Notes under the pieces: generated by a model
Seen by the model: only the letters and a program-made list of their open reading frames with translations
What the model was told of the DNA's origin: nothing
The model's database searches: none
Made by a program: the position numbers and the translations under genes
Assembly (NCBI GenBank): GCA_963753685.1
Contig: CAVWDE010000011.1
Coordinates: forward strand, 248,001 to 312,000
Direction of reading: 5' to 3'
Length of the DNA: 64,000 nucleotides
Source of the DNA: DATAOG01 sp963753685
GTDB lineage: Bacteria > Pseudomonadota > Alphaproteobacteria > Geminicoccales > Geminicoccaceae
Shown here: in pieces, positions 20,050-28,564 of the stretch
Position numbering within the stretch: the first letter of the stretch is position 1
Layout: the number at the start of each line of letters is the position of its first letter

Positions 20050-21364
20050 ATGGCCGAGGTGACTGACATACTGATCGCGGGCGGCGGGCCGGCGGGCTGC
20101 ACCGCGGCGCTCGGGCTGGCCGCGCTCGGCCACTCCATTCGTCTGATCACGACGCCGCGGCGCCCGCTGGTCGAGGGCCTGTCGGAGCGCGTCGTCCAGG
20201 CGCTCGAGTTCGAGCGGCTGCCGGCAGGCGAGCGCGGCGATCGGCCCGGCGGTGCGCCGCGAGGCGAGCTGGGGCGGCGAGGTGAGCGCGGCCAACCGCG
20301 AATGGGTCGTGGCGCGCGAGCGCTTCGATGCGGCTCTGCTCGAGGATGCGGCCGCTGGCGGAGTCGAGGTTGCAACCGGGCACATCGCGAGGCTCTCGCG
20401 CTCTGCCGATGGCTGGCGGCTCGACACCGGCCGTGGCGAGCGCTTCGCCGGCGGCTATCTGGTCGAAGCGCGCGGTCGGCGGGCGCCCGGCCGGCGCCGG
20501 CGCGGACCGGCGACCACGGCGCTCGGCCGGATGTTCGAAGGCGTGCCGACCGAGGCGCGGACCGCGGTCGCGGGCTTTCATCGGGGCTGGGCCTGGTACG
20601 CCTCGACCGGCGATGGCCGCGGCGCTTTGCAGCTGGTGCTGTCGAGCGTGGCGCCGCTGCCGGGGCGGCGCGATCTCGCGGCATTGTTCGAGCGCCTGCG
20701 GAGCGAGGTCGCCGAGGCTCAGAGCTGGCTCGGCGCCGGCCGCGGCGTCGGGGAAATCTCCGCCCGCCACGCCGAGAGCAGCCGGGCGGCCGCGCCGCTC
20801 GAGGACCGGCTGATCCGGGTCGGCGATGCCGCGCTCGCGATCGACCCGCTCTCCGGCCACGGCGTGTTCGAGGCGATCGCCTCGGCAAGGGCTGCGGTGC
20901 CGGTGATCAACACCCTGCTGCGACGACCGGCCGATGCGGGGCTCGCGCGCACGTTTTACGAGGAGCGCCTGCGGCTCGCCTTCGAGCGCTTCGCGCGGAT
21001 CGGCCGCGATTTCTACGCCCTCGAACGCCGCTTCGCGGATCGGGACTTCTGGCGCGAGCGCCGCCTCTGGCCGGACGATCAACCGGCGCATGCCCCGGCC
21101 TTCGCGGACCCGCCCGTGGTTGCCACCAGGCCGGTGGTCGAGGATGGCTTCATCGCCGCGCGCCGGGTGCTGATCAGCGCCGATCAACCACGCGGCGTCT
21201 GGCAGGTCGACGGCGTGCCGGTCGTCGCCCTCATGGAGTGGTATCGCCGCGAGGCGGGCGCGCTGGTCGACCCGGTCGCGGCGGCGGTCGCGCGCTTCGC
21301 ACGCACCGAGAGCCAGATCACGACCGCCCTGGCATGGTTGCGCCGTTGCCGATTGATCGGTTGA
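20050..21364 (+). CDS. qhpG: FAD-dependent monooxygenase QhpG (frameshifted)
   Basis: A flavoprotein oxidoreductase with the N-terminal dinucleotide fold DILIAGGGPAGCTAALGLA and a later RVGDAALAIDPLSGHGVFEA segment that binds FAD in the p-hydroxybenzoate hydroxylase family. QhpG is the flavin enzyme that dihydroxylates the QhpC tryptophan to start CTQ cofactor formation. The frame breaks at about 20227: removing one G from the GCAGGCG stretch joins LEFERLPA to SAAIGPAVRREASWGGEV and restores about 437 residues. The remaining frame is intact to the stop at 21364. Start ATG 20050 follows CCAGG. It precedes qhpA by 58 bases on the same strand. Confidence 0.82.
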
Positions 21365-21422
21365 CAGGGGCGGACGAGCGCGCAAAGCTCCCTGCTAACA
21401 AACCGAGAAGGTGGGGGATCCG

Positions 21423-22973
21423 ATGGCAGGGCGGTGGCTGGCACTGGCGACAGTGGCCTGGACGCTCGTGGGCCTGATCGGGACGGCGCGGGCTCAGGAC
21501 GCACAGACGGTACTGGACGGGCGGTGCGCCGCCTGCCACGAGCGCACCGCCGAGGGCGGCCTCAACCGCATCTCCGAGGTCCGCAAGACCCCCGAGGGCT
21601 GGGACATGACCATCGTGCGCATGATGATCATGCACGGGGTCGAGGTCACGCCCGACGAGCGCCATACCCTGGTCAAGTACCTGGCCGACACCCAGGGCCT
21701 GGCACCGTCCGAGACCACGGGTTTCCGCTACATCCTCGAGCGTCAGCCTGGGGTGATCGAGACCCCGCCGAGCGAGGAGCTCGGCACTATGTGCGCGCGC
21801 TGCCACTCCTGGGCGCGGACCGCCTTGCAGCGGCGCACCGAGGCGGACTGGCGTAAGCACATGGACTTCCACCTCGGCCAGTTCCCGACCATCGAGTATC
21901 AGGCGCTCGGGCGCGACCGCAACTGGTGGGACATCGCGTCGAAGGAGCTGCCGCCCAAGCTCGCCGAGCTGTTTCCCTTCAAGACGCCGGCATGGGACGC
22001 CTGGAAGGGGCACGCCTCGCCGGATCTGGCGGGCGAATGGCGCCTGGTCGGCCACGATCCGGGCCACGGCGACTATCAGGGCAAGGTCACGATCGCCGGC
22101 CAGGGCCAGGACAAATACGCCTACAAGCTCCAATTTACCTATGCCGACGGCACCAAGATGGACGGCACCGGCGACGGCATCGTCTACACCGGCTACGAGT
22201 GGCGCTCGCGCACCACGGTCGGCGACCAGGTGTCGCTCGAGGTGTTCGAAGTCTCCGAGGACGGCAACCGCATGACCGGCCGGGACTTCGCCGAGGATGC
22301 CAGCGCGCTCGGCGGCCCGGTCACGGTCGTGCGCGAGCAGGGCAGCCAGATCCTGGCACTCGAGCCGCCCTATCTGAAGGCGGGCGAGAGCGCCAAGATC
22401 GCGGTCCATGGGGTCGGCCTCGCGGGCGACGTGAACCTCGGCGACGGGGTCAAAGTCGACAAGGTCGTCTCGAGCGATCCGGACACCGTGGTCGTGCAGG
22501 CGAGCGCCGCCCCCGATGCCGCGGTCGGCGCCCGGACGGTCGAGGTCGGCGGCACCGGCGCCGGAGGCCTGTTCACGGTCTACCACCAGATCGATAAGGT
22601 CACCGTGGAGCCCGCCTACACGATCGCGCGGGTTGGCGACAACGGCGGACCGCTGCCGCCGGTCCCGGCTCAATTCGACGCGGTCGCTTGGGATGGCGAC
22701 GTCCGGATCGGCCCGGTGCCGGCGACCTTCACGGTCGACAATTTCGACCCGGCCGCGGCCGACCTGCACGATGCCAAGTTTGCCGGCAAGATGGAGCCGA
22801 ACGGTCTGTTCATGCCGGCCGGCGCCGGACCCAATCCGGAGCGGCCGTTCCACACCAACAATGCCGGCAATCTGAAGGTGATCGCCACGGTCAAGGACGG
22901 CGAGCGCGAGGTCACCGGCGAAGGTCAGCTGCTGGTCACGGTCCAGCGCTGGAACGATCCGCCGATCCGCTGA
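21423..22973 (+). CDS. qhpA: Quinohemoprotein amine dehydrogenase alpha subunit (diheme cytochrome c)
   Basis: 516 residues. A Sec signal peptide (residues 1-24, ending TARAQ) precedes two heme-attachment sites, CAACH (Cys35-His39) and CARCH (Cys124-His128), followed by beta-rich Ig-like domains, the arrangement of the QHNDH alpha subunit. It passes electrons from the CTQ cofactor of the gamma subunit to periplasmic acceptors such as azurin or cytochrome c. ATG 21423 is used because GTGGGGG lies 5 bases upstream; a GTG at 21411 is in frame but would spoil the signal peptide only slightly. The qhpD start follows 11 bases after the stop. Confidence 0.93.
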   Translation: MAGRWLALATVAWTLVGLIGTARAQDAQTVLDGRCAACHERTAEGGLNRISEVRKTPEGWDMTIVRMMIMHGVEVTPDERHTLVKYLADTQGLAPSETTGFRYILERQPGVIETPPSEELGTMCARCHSWARTALQRRTEADWRKHMDFHLGQFPTIEYQALGRDRNWWDIASKELPPKLAELFPFKTPAWDAWKGHASPDLAGEWRLVGHDPGHGDYQGKVTIAGQGQDKYAYKLQFTYADGTKMDGTGDGIVYTGYEWRSRTTVGDQVSLEVFEVSEDGNRMTGRDFAEDASALGGPVTVVREQGSQILALEPPYLKAGESAKIAVHGVGLAGDVNLGDGVKVDKVVSSDPDTVVVQASAAPDAAVGARTVEVGGTGAGGLFTVYHQIDKVTVEPAYTIARVGDNGGPLPPVPAQFDAVAWDGDVRIGPVPATFTVDNFDPAAADLHDAKFAGKMEPNGLFMPAGAGPNPERPFHTNNAGNLKVIATVKDGEREVTGEGQLLVTVQRWNDPPIR

Positions 22974-22984
22974 GGAGGACGCCC

Positions 22985-24445
22985 GTGCCAGAGGGCCTGA
23001 GGCTCGCGCCGCACAACAGCCACGAGGTCAGCGTCGACGGCCGGCGGATCCTGTTCCACGTCCCGACCACCAGCCTGTTCGAGCTCGACGAGGTGGCGGG
23101 CGACCTGCTCGATCTGTTCGGCGAGCAGGCCGAGGTCAGTGCCGACGATCTGCGCGTCCGCTTCGACGGTCGCCATCCGCCCGAGCGCGTGCTCGAGACC
23201 CTGGAGGAGCTGCTGAGCCTCGAGGTGATCAGCAATGGCGCGGCGCGCGCCCACAACCCGGCGCCGGTCGCGATCGCGAGCTACCCGATCTCGACGCTGG
23301 TTCTGAACGTCAACACCGGCTGCAACCTCAGCTGCAGCTATTGCTACAAGGAAGACCTCACGACTCCGGACCGGGGCCAGAAGATGGCCTTCGAGACCGC
23401 GGCCAAGTCGTTCGAGCTGCTGCTGCGCGAGGCCAAGGACCGGAGCCGTGTCAACCTGGTCTTCTTCGGCGGCGAGCCGCTCTCCAACATGCCGCTGATC
23501 CGGGCCATGGTCGAGTACGCGGAGCGGCGCGCGGCGGAAGTGGGAAAAACGGTCGACTTCTCGTTGACGACCAACGCGACCCTGCTGACCGAGGACTTGG
23601 TCGACTGGTTCAGCGCGCATCGCTTCGGCATCACGATCTCGATGGACGGGCCCAAGGCGCTGCACGACCAGAACCGGAAGACGGTCGGCGGCAAGGGCAC
23701 GTACGATGTGGTCGCGAAGAAGGCGCGCATGCTGCTCGAGCGCCATAAAACGCGGCCCGTGGGTGCCCGCGTGACGCTGACCCGGGGGGTCACCGACGTG
23801 GTCGCGATCCACCGCCACCTCAAGGACGAGGTCGGCTTTTTCGAGGTCGGGTTCGCGCCTGTGACCGCCGGCGACATCGCCGCCTTCAACCTGACCGAGG
23901 ACCAGCTCGCGGACGTGTTCTCGGGCATGAAGGCGCTCGGTCGCGACTACCGCGACCAGGCGCTGGCCGGCGGCAACAACGGCTTTGCCAACATGCACCA
24001 GCTGATGACCGACTTGCACGACGGTACGCGTAAGTCGCTGCCCTGTGGCGCCGGGCTCGGCATGCTGGCGGTCGATCACAAGGGCGGCCTCAACCTCTGC
24101 CACCGGTTCACAGGCTCCAAGCTGCCGACGTTCGGCGATGTGGATGCCGGCATCGACAAGCCGCGGCTTGGCGCTTTCCTGGAAGAAGCACAGGACCGCA
24201 GCCAGCGGCCGTGCGCCACCTGCCGGATCCGCAACGTCTGCTCCGGCGGCTGCTATCACGAGCGCTACGCCCGCTACGGCGACCCGATGCACCCGGTCGC
24301 GCACTACTGCGAGCTGATGCGCGACTGGGTCGATTTCGGCATCCAGGTCTACAGCGAGATCCAGGCCGGCAATCCCGGCTTCTTCGAGCGCCACGTGACG
24401 CCACGGCGGGCGCGGGACGAGGGCATGCGGAGGGCGATGGCATGA
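22985..24445 (+). CDS. qhpD: Radical SAM thioether-forming maturase QhpD
   Basis: 486 residues from a GTG start behind GAGGAGGAC. The radical SAM motif CX3CX2C is Cys113, Cys117 and Cys120 (CNLSCSYCY), followed by FFGGEPL for SAM binding. The C-terminal third carries SPASM-type cysteines (LPCGAG, LNLCHRF, CATCRIRNVCSGGC, HYCELM) for auxiliary iron-sulfur clusters. The first about 90 residues form a RiPP-recognition-like wing. QhpD makes Cys-to-Asp/Glu thioether bridges in QhpC. Its stop overlaps the qhpC start as ATGA, consistent with coupled translation of enzyme and substrate. Confidence 0.93.
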   Translation: MPEGLRLAPHNSHEVSVDGRRILFHVPTTSLFELDEVAGDLLDLFGEQAEVSADDLRVRFDGRHPPERVLETLEELLSLEVISNGAARAHNPAPVAIASYPISTLVLNVNTGCNLSCSYCYKEDLTTPDRGQKMAFETAAKSFELLLREAKDRSRVNLVFFGGEPLSNMPLIRAMVEYAERRAAEVGKTVDFSLTTNATLLTEDLVDWFSAHRFGITISMDGPKALHDQNRKTVGGKGTYDVVAKKARMLLERHKTRPVGARVTLTRGVTDVVAIHRHLKDEVGFFEVGFAPVTAGDIAAFNLTEDQLADVFSGMKALGRDYRDQALAGGNNGFANMHQLMTDLHDGTRKSLPCGAGLGMLAVDHKGGLNLCHRFTGSKLPTFGDVDAGIDKPRLGAFLEEAQDRSQRPCATCRIRNVCSGGCYHERYARYGDPMHPVAHYCELMRDWVDFGIQVYSEIQAGNPGFFERHVTPRRARDEGMRRAMA

Positions 24446-24762
24446 AGCATCTGAAGCCGATCAACCAGAAGGCAGCCCTGCTCGACCAGGCGGCGGCCGA
24501 GGGCAAAGCCGCGGAGGTCCAGCTGATGACCACGGTCGCGGGCTGCGCCTCGACCCTCGACCCGGGCTGGGAGGTCGATCCGTTCGGCGGCGTCGCCGGC
24601 CTCTGCCAGCCGATGGAGGCCGACCTCTACGGCTGCACCGATCCCTGCTGGTGGCCGGCGCAGGTCGCCGACACCCTCAACACCTATCCCGACTTCAATG
24701 CGGACGCGCCGTCGGCGCAGCGCGACTGGCGCATGCTCCAGGCCGTGTTCCCCAAGAAATAG
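24442..24762 (+). CDS. qhpC: Quinohemoprotein amine dehydrogenase gamma subunit (CTQ-bearing peptide)
   Basis: 106 residues. Every known modification site is present and in register with the Paracoccus enzyme if a 28-residue leader is removed. Cys35, Cys55 and Cys69 would bridge to Glu44, Asp61 and Asp77 (mature 7-16, 27-33 and 41-49), and Cys65 would crosslink to Trp71 (mature 37-43) to form cysteine tryptophylquinone. The leader (KPINQKAALLDQAA) resembles the QhpD/QhpE recognition region. GGAGGG lies within the end of qhpD, just before ATG 24442. The mature peptide would sit in the periplasm between the alpha and beta subunits and oxidise primary amines. Confidence 0.95.
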   Translation: MKHLKPINQKAALLDQAAAEGKAAEVQLMTTVAGCASTLDPGWEVDPFGGVAGLCQPMEADLYGCTDPCWWPAQVADTLNTYPDFNADAPSAQRDWRMLQAVFPKK

Positions 24763-24773
24763 CGAGGTCCGCC

Positions 24774-25871
24774 ATGTCCCGTCCGGCGACCCCAAGCCTT
24801 TTGGCCCTCGCGGGTCTGACGCTGGCGCTCGGCGCCGCCCCGGCAGAGGCCAAGGACTACCTCCTGACCGCGGTCAAGCCGGACATCCTGGTGCTGGTCG
24901 ATCCGGCGGCGCGCAAGATCGCGAAGACCTGCACCATGCCCGAGGCCGGGACCGGTGCCTTGACCATCACGCCCTCGCCCGACGGCAAGATCGCCTACGT
25001 GATCGTCAATCGCTGGGAGAGCGTCACCGGCATCGACATCGACAGCTGCAAGCAGGTGTTCCGCGCCGATCTGTCGAGCGGCGAGGAACGGGTCAAGGCG
25101 ACCTTCGGCATGGACATCAGCCCGGACGGCAAGGAGCTGTTCGTGTTCGAGTCGCCGGTCAAGCTGCTGCTCGGCGAAATGCAGGTGCAGCCGACCCGGA
25201 TCGGCGTCTTCGACACCTCGGCCGGGACCGGCGCCGAACCGATCCGGAGCTTCGAGGCGCCGAGGCGCACGGCGCTGCTCATGCTGTCCAAGGACGGCTC
25301 CAAGCTGTACGCGGTCAGCTGGGACATCTACGTGCTCGATCCGAAGACCGGTCATGAGATCGGCCGCCATGCGCTGCGCACCTGGAACCGGCCGAACTTC
25401 AGCGAACCGGATGTGCTCGACGTCTGGCCGCAGTGGGAGACGACCGACATCTTCTCCACCCTCTATTATACGGTCCGCACCGATCTCAGCCCGGACGACC
25501 CGGCCGCCTACAAGACCGGGCTCGCGACCCTCGACCTCAAGACCGACGAGTTCAAGCTGCTCGACTTCGAGGACACCTCGGCGCTGATCTTCTCATCGGT
25601 GATCAACCCGAAGCGACCGAACGAGGCCTACGGGGTCTACACCACGCTGTCCAAGATCGACCGGGACCAGGGCAAAGTGCTCGACCGGATCGACCTCGAC
25701 CACACCTACTACAATATCAACATCGCCTCGGACGGCAGTGAGCTCTACGTCGGCGGCACGATGGACGACATCGGCATCTACGACACCAAGACCTTCAAGA
25801 AGCTCGGCCAGATCGACATGCCGGACGGCCGCGACCAGGCGCTCGCCAGCCTGCGCCTGATCCAGCGCTAA
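24774..25871 (+). CDS. qhpB: Quinohemoprotein amine dehydrogenase beta subunit
   Basis: 365 residues: a signal peptide (cleavage near APAEAKD) and a seven-bladed beta-propeller with repeated blade signatures such as SPDGKIAYVIVNRW, SPDGKELFVFESP and ASDGSELYVGGTM. It forms part of the active site and docks the gamma subunit. The start ATG 24774 follows GAGG and lies 11 bases after qhpC. It is the last qhp gene on this strand. A QhpR-type regulator was not found in the window. Confidence 0.93.
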   Translation: MSRPATPSLLALAGLTLALGAAPAEAKDYLLTAVKPDILVLVDPAARKIAKTCTMPEAGTGALTITPSPDGKIAYVIVNRWESVTGIDIDSCKQVFRADLSSGEERVKATFGMDISPDGKELFVFESPVKLLLGEMQVQPTRIGVFDTSAGTGAEPIRSFEAPRRTALLMLSKDGSKLYAVSWDIYVLDPKTGHEIGRHALRTWNRPNFSEPDVLDVWPQWETTDIFSTLYYTVRTDLSPDDPAAYKTGLATLDLKTDEFKLLDFEDTSALIFSSVINPKRPNEAYGVYTTLSKIDRDQGKVLDRIDLDHTYYNINIASDGSELYVGGTMDDIGIYDTKTFKKLGQIDMPDGRDQALASLRLIQR

Positions 25872-25920
25872 CCGTCCGCGCCAACAGCGGCGAGCGTGCT
25901 CGCGCGGCCATCGGCCGTGC

Positions 25921-25945
25921 ACGTCACGCCGGGCTGTGACGTCAC
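25921..25945. promoter_or_regulatory. Inverted repeat ACGTCAC-N8-GTGACGT with overlapping palindrome, possible operator
   Basis: ACGTCAC at 25921-25927 is repeated in inverted form as GTGACGT at 25936-25942, and the second arm is part of the 10-base palindrome GTGACGTCAC (25936-25945). The element lies just upstream of a promoter candidate, a typical place for an activator or repressor site controlling the transporter operon. No cognate regulator is encoded in the window. Confidence 0.4.
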
Positions 25946-25962
25946 CTGCGCAGGATACGGGC

Positions 25963-25991
25963 TTGACGCTCATACCGCTGCTGCCTAGGCT
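25963..25991 (+). promoter_or_regulatory. Sigma70-like promoter candidate for the ribose-type ABC/hydantoinase operon
   Basis: TTGACG (25963-25968) and TAGGCT (25986-25991) are separated by 17 bases. The -35 box matches five of six consensus positions; the -10 box keeps the T-A....T positions that matter most. The 5' leader would be about 230 bases. Support is by pattern only. Confidence 0.4.
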
Positions 25992-26226
25992 GGGTTGGTT
26001 GGCCGCTGGCGCTCGACGAAATCTACGGCTTGTCGGGTAACTGGCGAGCTCGAAAGCACTAACACTTGGCCGATCGCGTCGTGGCCGAGCTCTGCGAAGA
26101 CATTCCCAACGGGACCTCGGGCGGTGAGGCGCTTCGTCGAAGCCGACCTCGCGACCGGGATGGCCGCAGCCGTCACTCGTTGCTTGACGGACTCCACCAC
26201 ATAAAGAGGACCGACAGGGATTCGCC

Positions 26227-27261
26227 ATGGCCGAATCCAAACAGATCGACGTGGCCGCGGGCAGGGGGCGCACCGATCGCAGACCCAAGCTCCAGTCGCG
26301 TTGGGGCGAGCTGCGGCGGTACGTGGCATCGCCCGTGGCACGGCTCGGCCCGAATGTCGGAGCCGTCGTCGGCTTCGTGCTGATCGTCATTGCCGGCAGC
26401 CTCGCCTCCGACGTCTTCCTGTCGTGGATCAACGTCCGCAACATCCTGCTCCAGTCGGCGATGCTCGGGGTGGTCAGCGTCGGCATGACGTTCGTGATCC
26501 TGACCGGCGGCATCGACCTGTCCGTCGGCAGCGTTCTGAGCTTCTGCAGCGTGATCGCGGCGATGATGTTCGACAACGGTCATGGCCTGCCGCTGCCGGT
26601 CGTCCTGCTGGCGACGCTGGCGCTCGGCGCGGTGATCGGGGCGATCAACGGCGGCATCATCATCTGGCGTGGTGTCGCCCCATTCATCGTGACGCTGGCG
26701 ATGATGGCCATTGCGCTGGGCTGCGGCCTGACGGTCGCCGACGGCCGTCCGATCGGCGGCATCCGGGGCGCCTATGCCTGGCTCGGCGCCGGTCGGATCG
26801 GCCCGCTGCCGGTCCCCGTCCTGATCATGATCGTCACCTTCGTGATCGGCGCCTTCGTGCTCCGCCTCACCCCGTACGGCCGCAGCGTTTACGCCACGGG
26901 CGGCAACGAACAGGCGGCCCGGCTCTCGGGGATTGCCGTCGACCGCGTCAAGCTGATCGCCTACAGCATCAGCGGGGTGTGCGCCGCGCTCGGTGCGATC
27001 ATCTTCACCGCCCGCGTCACGGTCGGCGATCCATGGGCCGGGCGCAACCTCGAATTGGACGCGATCGCGGCCGTGGTGATCGGGGGCACCAGCCTGTTCG
27101 GCGGCATCGGCACGGTCTGGGGGACGTTTCTTGGCCTTCTGATCATCTCGATGATCAACAACCTGCTCAACCTGATGAACGTCTCGCCTTACAGCCAGGG
27201 CATCGCGAAGGGTCTGATCATCCTGATCGCGATCACCCTCTACAAGCGGCGCACCGAGTGA
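26227..27261 (+). CDS. Ribose-type ABC transporter permease
   Basis: 344 residues of the BPD_transp_2 family, with about eight to ten hydrophobic helices and the hallmark GMTFVILTGGIDLSVGSV and the LVVIGGTSLFGG-like block AAVVIGGTSLFGGIGTVWG. It would form a homodimeric channel. It is first in an operon with a binding protein and an RbsA-like ATPase, in the slightly unusual order permease, binding protein, ATPase. The start ATG 26227 is preceded by an AGGGA run. Confidence 0.88.
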   Translation: MAESKQIDVAAGRGRTDRRPKLQSRWGELRRYVASPVARLGPNVGAVVGFVLIVIAGSLASDVFLSWINVRNILLQSAMLGVVSVGMTFVILTGGIDLSVGSVLSFCSVIAAMMFDNGHGLPLPVVLLATLALGAVIGAINGGIIIWRGVAPFIVTLAMMAIALGCGLTVADGRPIGGIRGAYAWLGAGRIGPLPVPVLIMIVTFVIGAFVLRLTPYGRSVYATGGNEQAARLSGIAVDRVKLIAYSISGVCAALGAIIFTARVTVGDPWAGRNLELDAIAAVVIGGTSLFGGIGTVWGTFLGLLIISMINNLLNLMNVSPYSQGIAKGLIILIAITLYKRRTE

Positions 27262-27401
27262 TCCGGATCTTCGAGCCAGCGATGTCCGGCGTCGGTGCAG
27301 CGAGCCATCACGAGCGAGGCGCCCGACGTGAGTTGGCGTCGTTCGGCTGGCGTCCTCGATCGACAACGGGGTGACCCAAAAACCAACAGACGGAGGCAGC
27401 C

Positions 27402-28505
27402 ATGGCACGGAATCAGTTCGACCCACGGGATCGGCGCCTGCAGCGTCGCGATGTCCTTCAGCTGATCGGGGCCGGGGGGGCCGGCCTCGCGCTCGCGTCG
27501 GCGGCGCCACGCCGTCTGTGGGCCGCGACCGACGAGCCCGACTTCGCCACGCTCAGCGTCAAGACGTTTTATGTCGAGCCGAGCGCCGACTTCGCCGCCA
27601 AGAAATGGACGATCGGCTTCAGCAACGCCTCGGAGACGAACACCTGGCGCACGGCCCTGCGCGAGGGCATCCAGGCCGGCACCGCCCTGTACCCGAACGT
27701 CGAACTGCTGATCACCGACGCCAACGACTCGCCGGCTAAGCAGGTGTCCGACCTCGAGGATCTGCTCGCCAAGGGCTCCAACGGCTTGATCATCGGCGCG
27801 GCGACCACCGACGTCGCCAATCCGATCCTCGAGCGTGCCCAGCAGCAGAACCTGCCGGTCATCATCGTCGACCGGCTGGTCACCAGCAAGAACTACACGA
27901 CCTTCGTCACCAGCGACAACAAGGTCATGGCGACCACATGCCTGGGGCACCTGTGCAACGACCTGCTCAAGGGCAAAGGCAAGATCGCGGTGGTCGAAGG
28001 GATTCCCGGGTCCGGGCCGGCGGTCGAGCGGAACGCCGCGTACGACGAGGTGCTCAAGGGCTTCCCGGACATCGAGGTGGCGGCGCGCCAGGCCGGCGAC
28101 TGGAGCCGCGCGAGCGGGCAGCGGGTGATCGAGAACATCATCACCGCGCACCCCGACCTCAACGGCATCCATTTCGACGGTGGCGAGATGGCGCTGGGCG
28201 GCATCCAGGCGCTGCGCGCATCGGGCTTCAGTGACGACGACATGGCCAATGGCAAGCCGTTCCTCACCGGCATGGACAACTATAACGGTTGGCTGGGCGC
28301 GATCGAGCAGGGCACCGGCAAGTTCACGATGCTCCACCCGCCCCGGATCCACGGCTGGGTCTCGGTGCAGACCCTGGTTCAGGCGCTCATGGGCCAGAAG
28401 CTGCCCAAGCTGACCTCGCTTGCCAAGTACCAGGCGAAGGTTTCTCCCGACAACGCCAAGATCTTCTACAAGTCCGATCAGCCAGACGATTACTGGGCTC
28501 TGTAG
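27402..28505 (+). CDS. Ribose-type ABC transporter binding protein with Tat-like signal
   Basis: 367 residues of the Peripla_BP_4 class. The N-terminus has a twin-arginine-like signal (LQRRDVLQLIGAGGAGLAL ending near RRLWAAT), suggesting export in folded form. Conserved blocks are KWTIGFSNASETNTWRTAL and PVIIVDRLV. The start ATG follows GGAGG. The ligand is unknown; the downstream hydantoinase genes favour a ureide or cyclic amide, while the transporter class favours a sugar or nucleoside. It is separated from the permease gene by 140 bases in which no gene is seen. Confidence 0.85.
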   Translation: MARNQFDPRDRRLQRRDVLQLIGAGGAGLALASAAPRRLWAATDEPDFATLSVKTFYVEPSADFAAKKWTIGFSNASETNTWRTALREGIQAGTALYPNVELLITDANDSPAKQVSDLEDLLAKGSNGLIIGAATTDVANPILERAQQQNLPVIIVDRLVTSKNYTTFVTSDNKVMATTCLGHLCNDLLKGKGKIAVVEGIPGSGPAVERNAAYDEVLKGFPDIEVAARQAGDWSRASGQRVIENIITAHPDLNGIHFDGGEMALGGIQALRASGFSDDDMANGKPFLTGMDNYNGWLGAIEQGTGKFTMLHPPRIHGWVSVQTLVQALMGQKLPKLTSLAKYQAKVSPDNAKIFYKSDQPDDYWAL

Positions 28506-28564
28506 ACCGCGGTTTGGCTTCTGCTCAACGTCGGGATCAGGGCGCGGCTGGAGCCAAGGATCGG

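Larger units (their letters stand above)
25872..26226. other. 355-base intergenic region upstream of the ribose-type ABC operon
   Basis: No supported gene. The GC content drops locally after 25950. It holds an inverted repeat at 25921-25945 and a sigma70-like promoter candidate at 25963-25991, described separately, followed by a leader of about 230 bases before the permease start at 26227. Two purine-rich runs (AGAGGA and AGGGA) precede that ATG. No clear qhpB terminator is seen. Confidence 0.5.
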
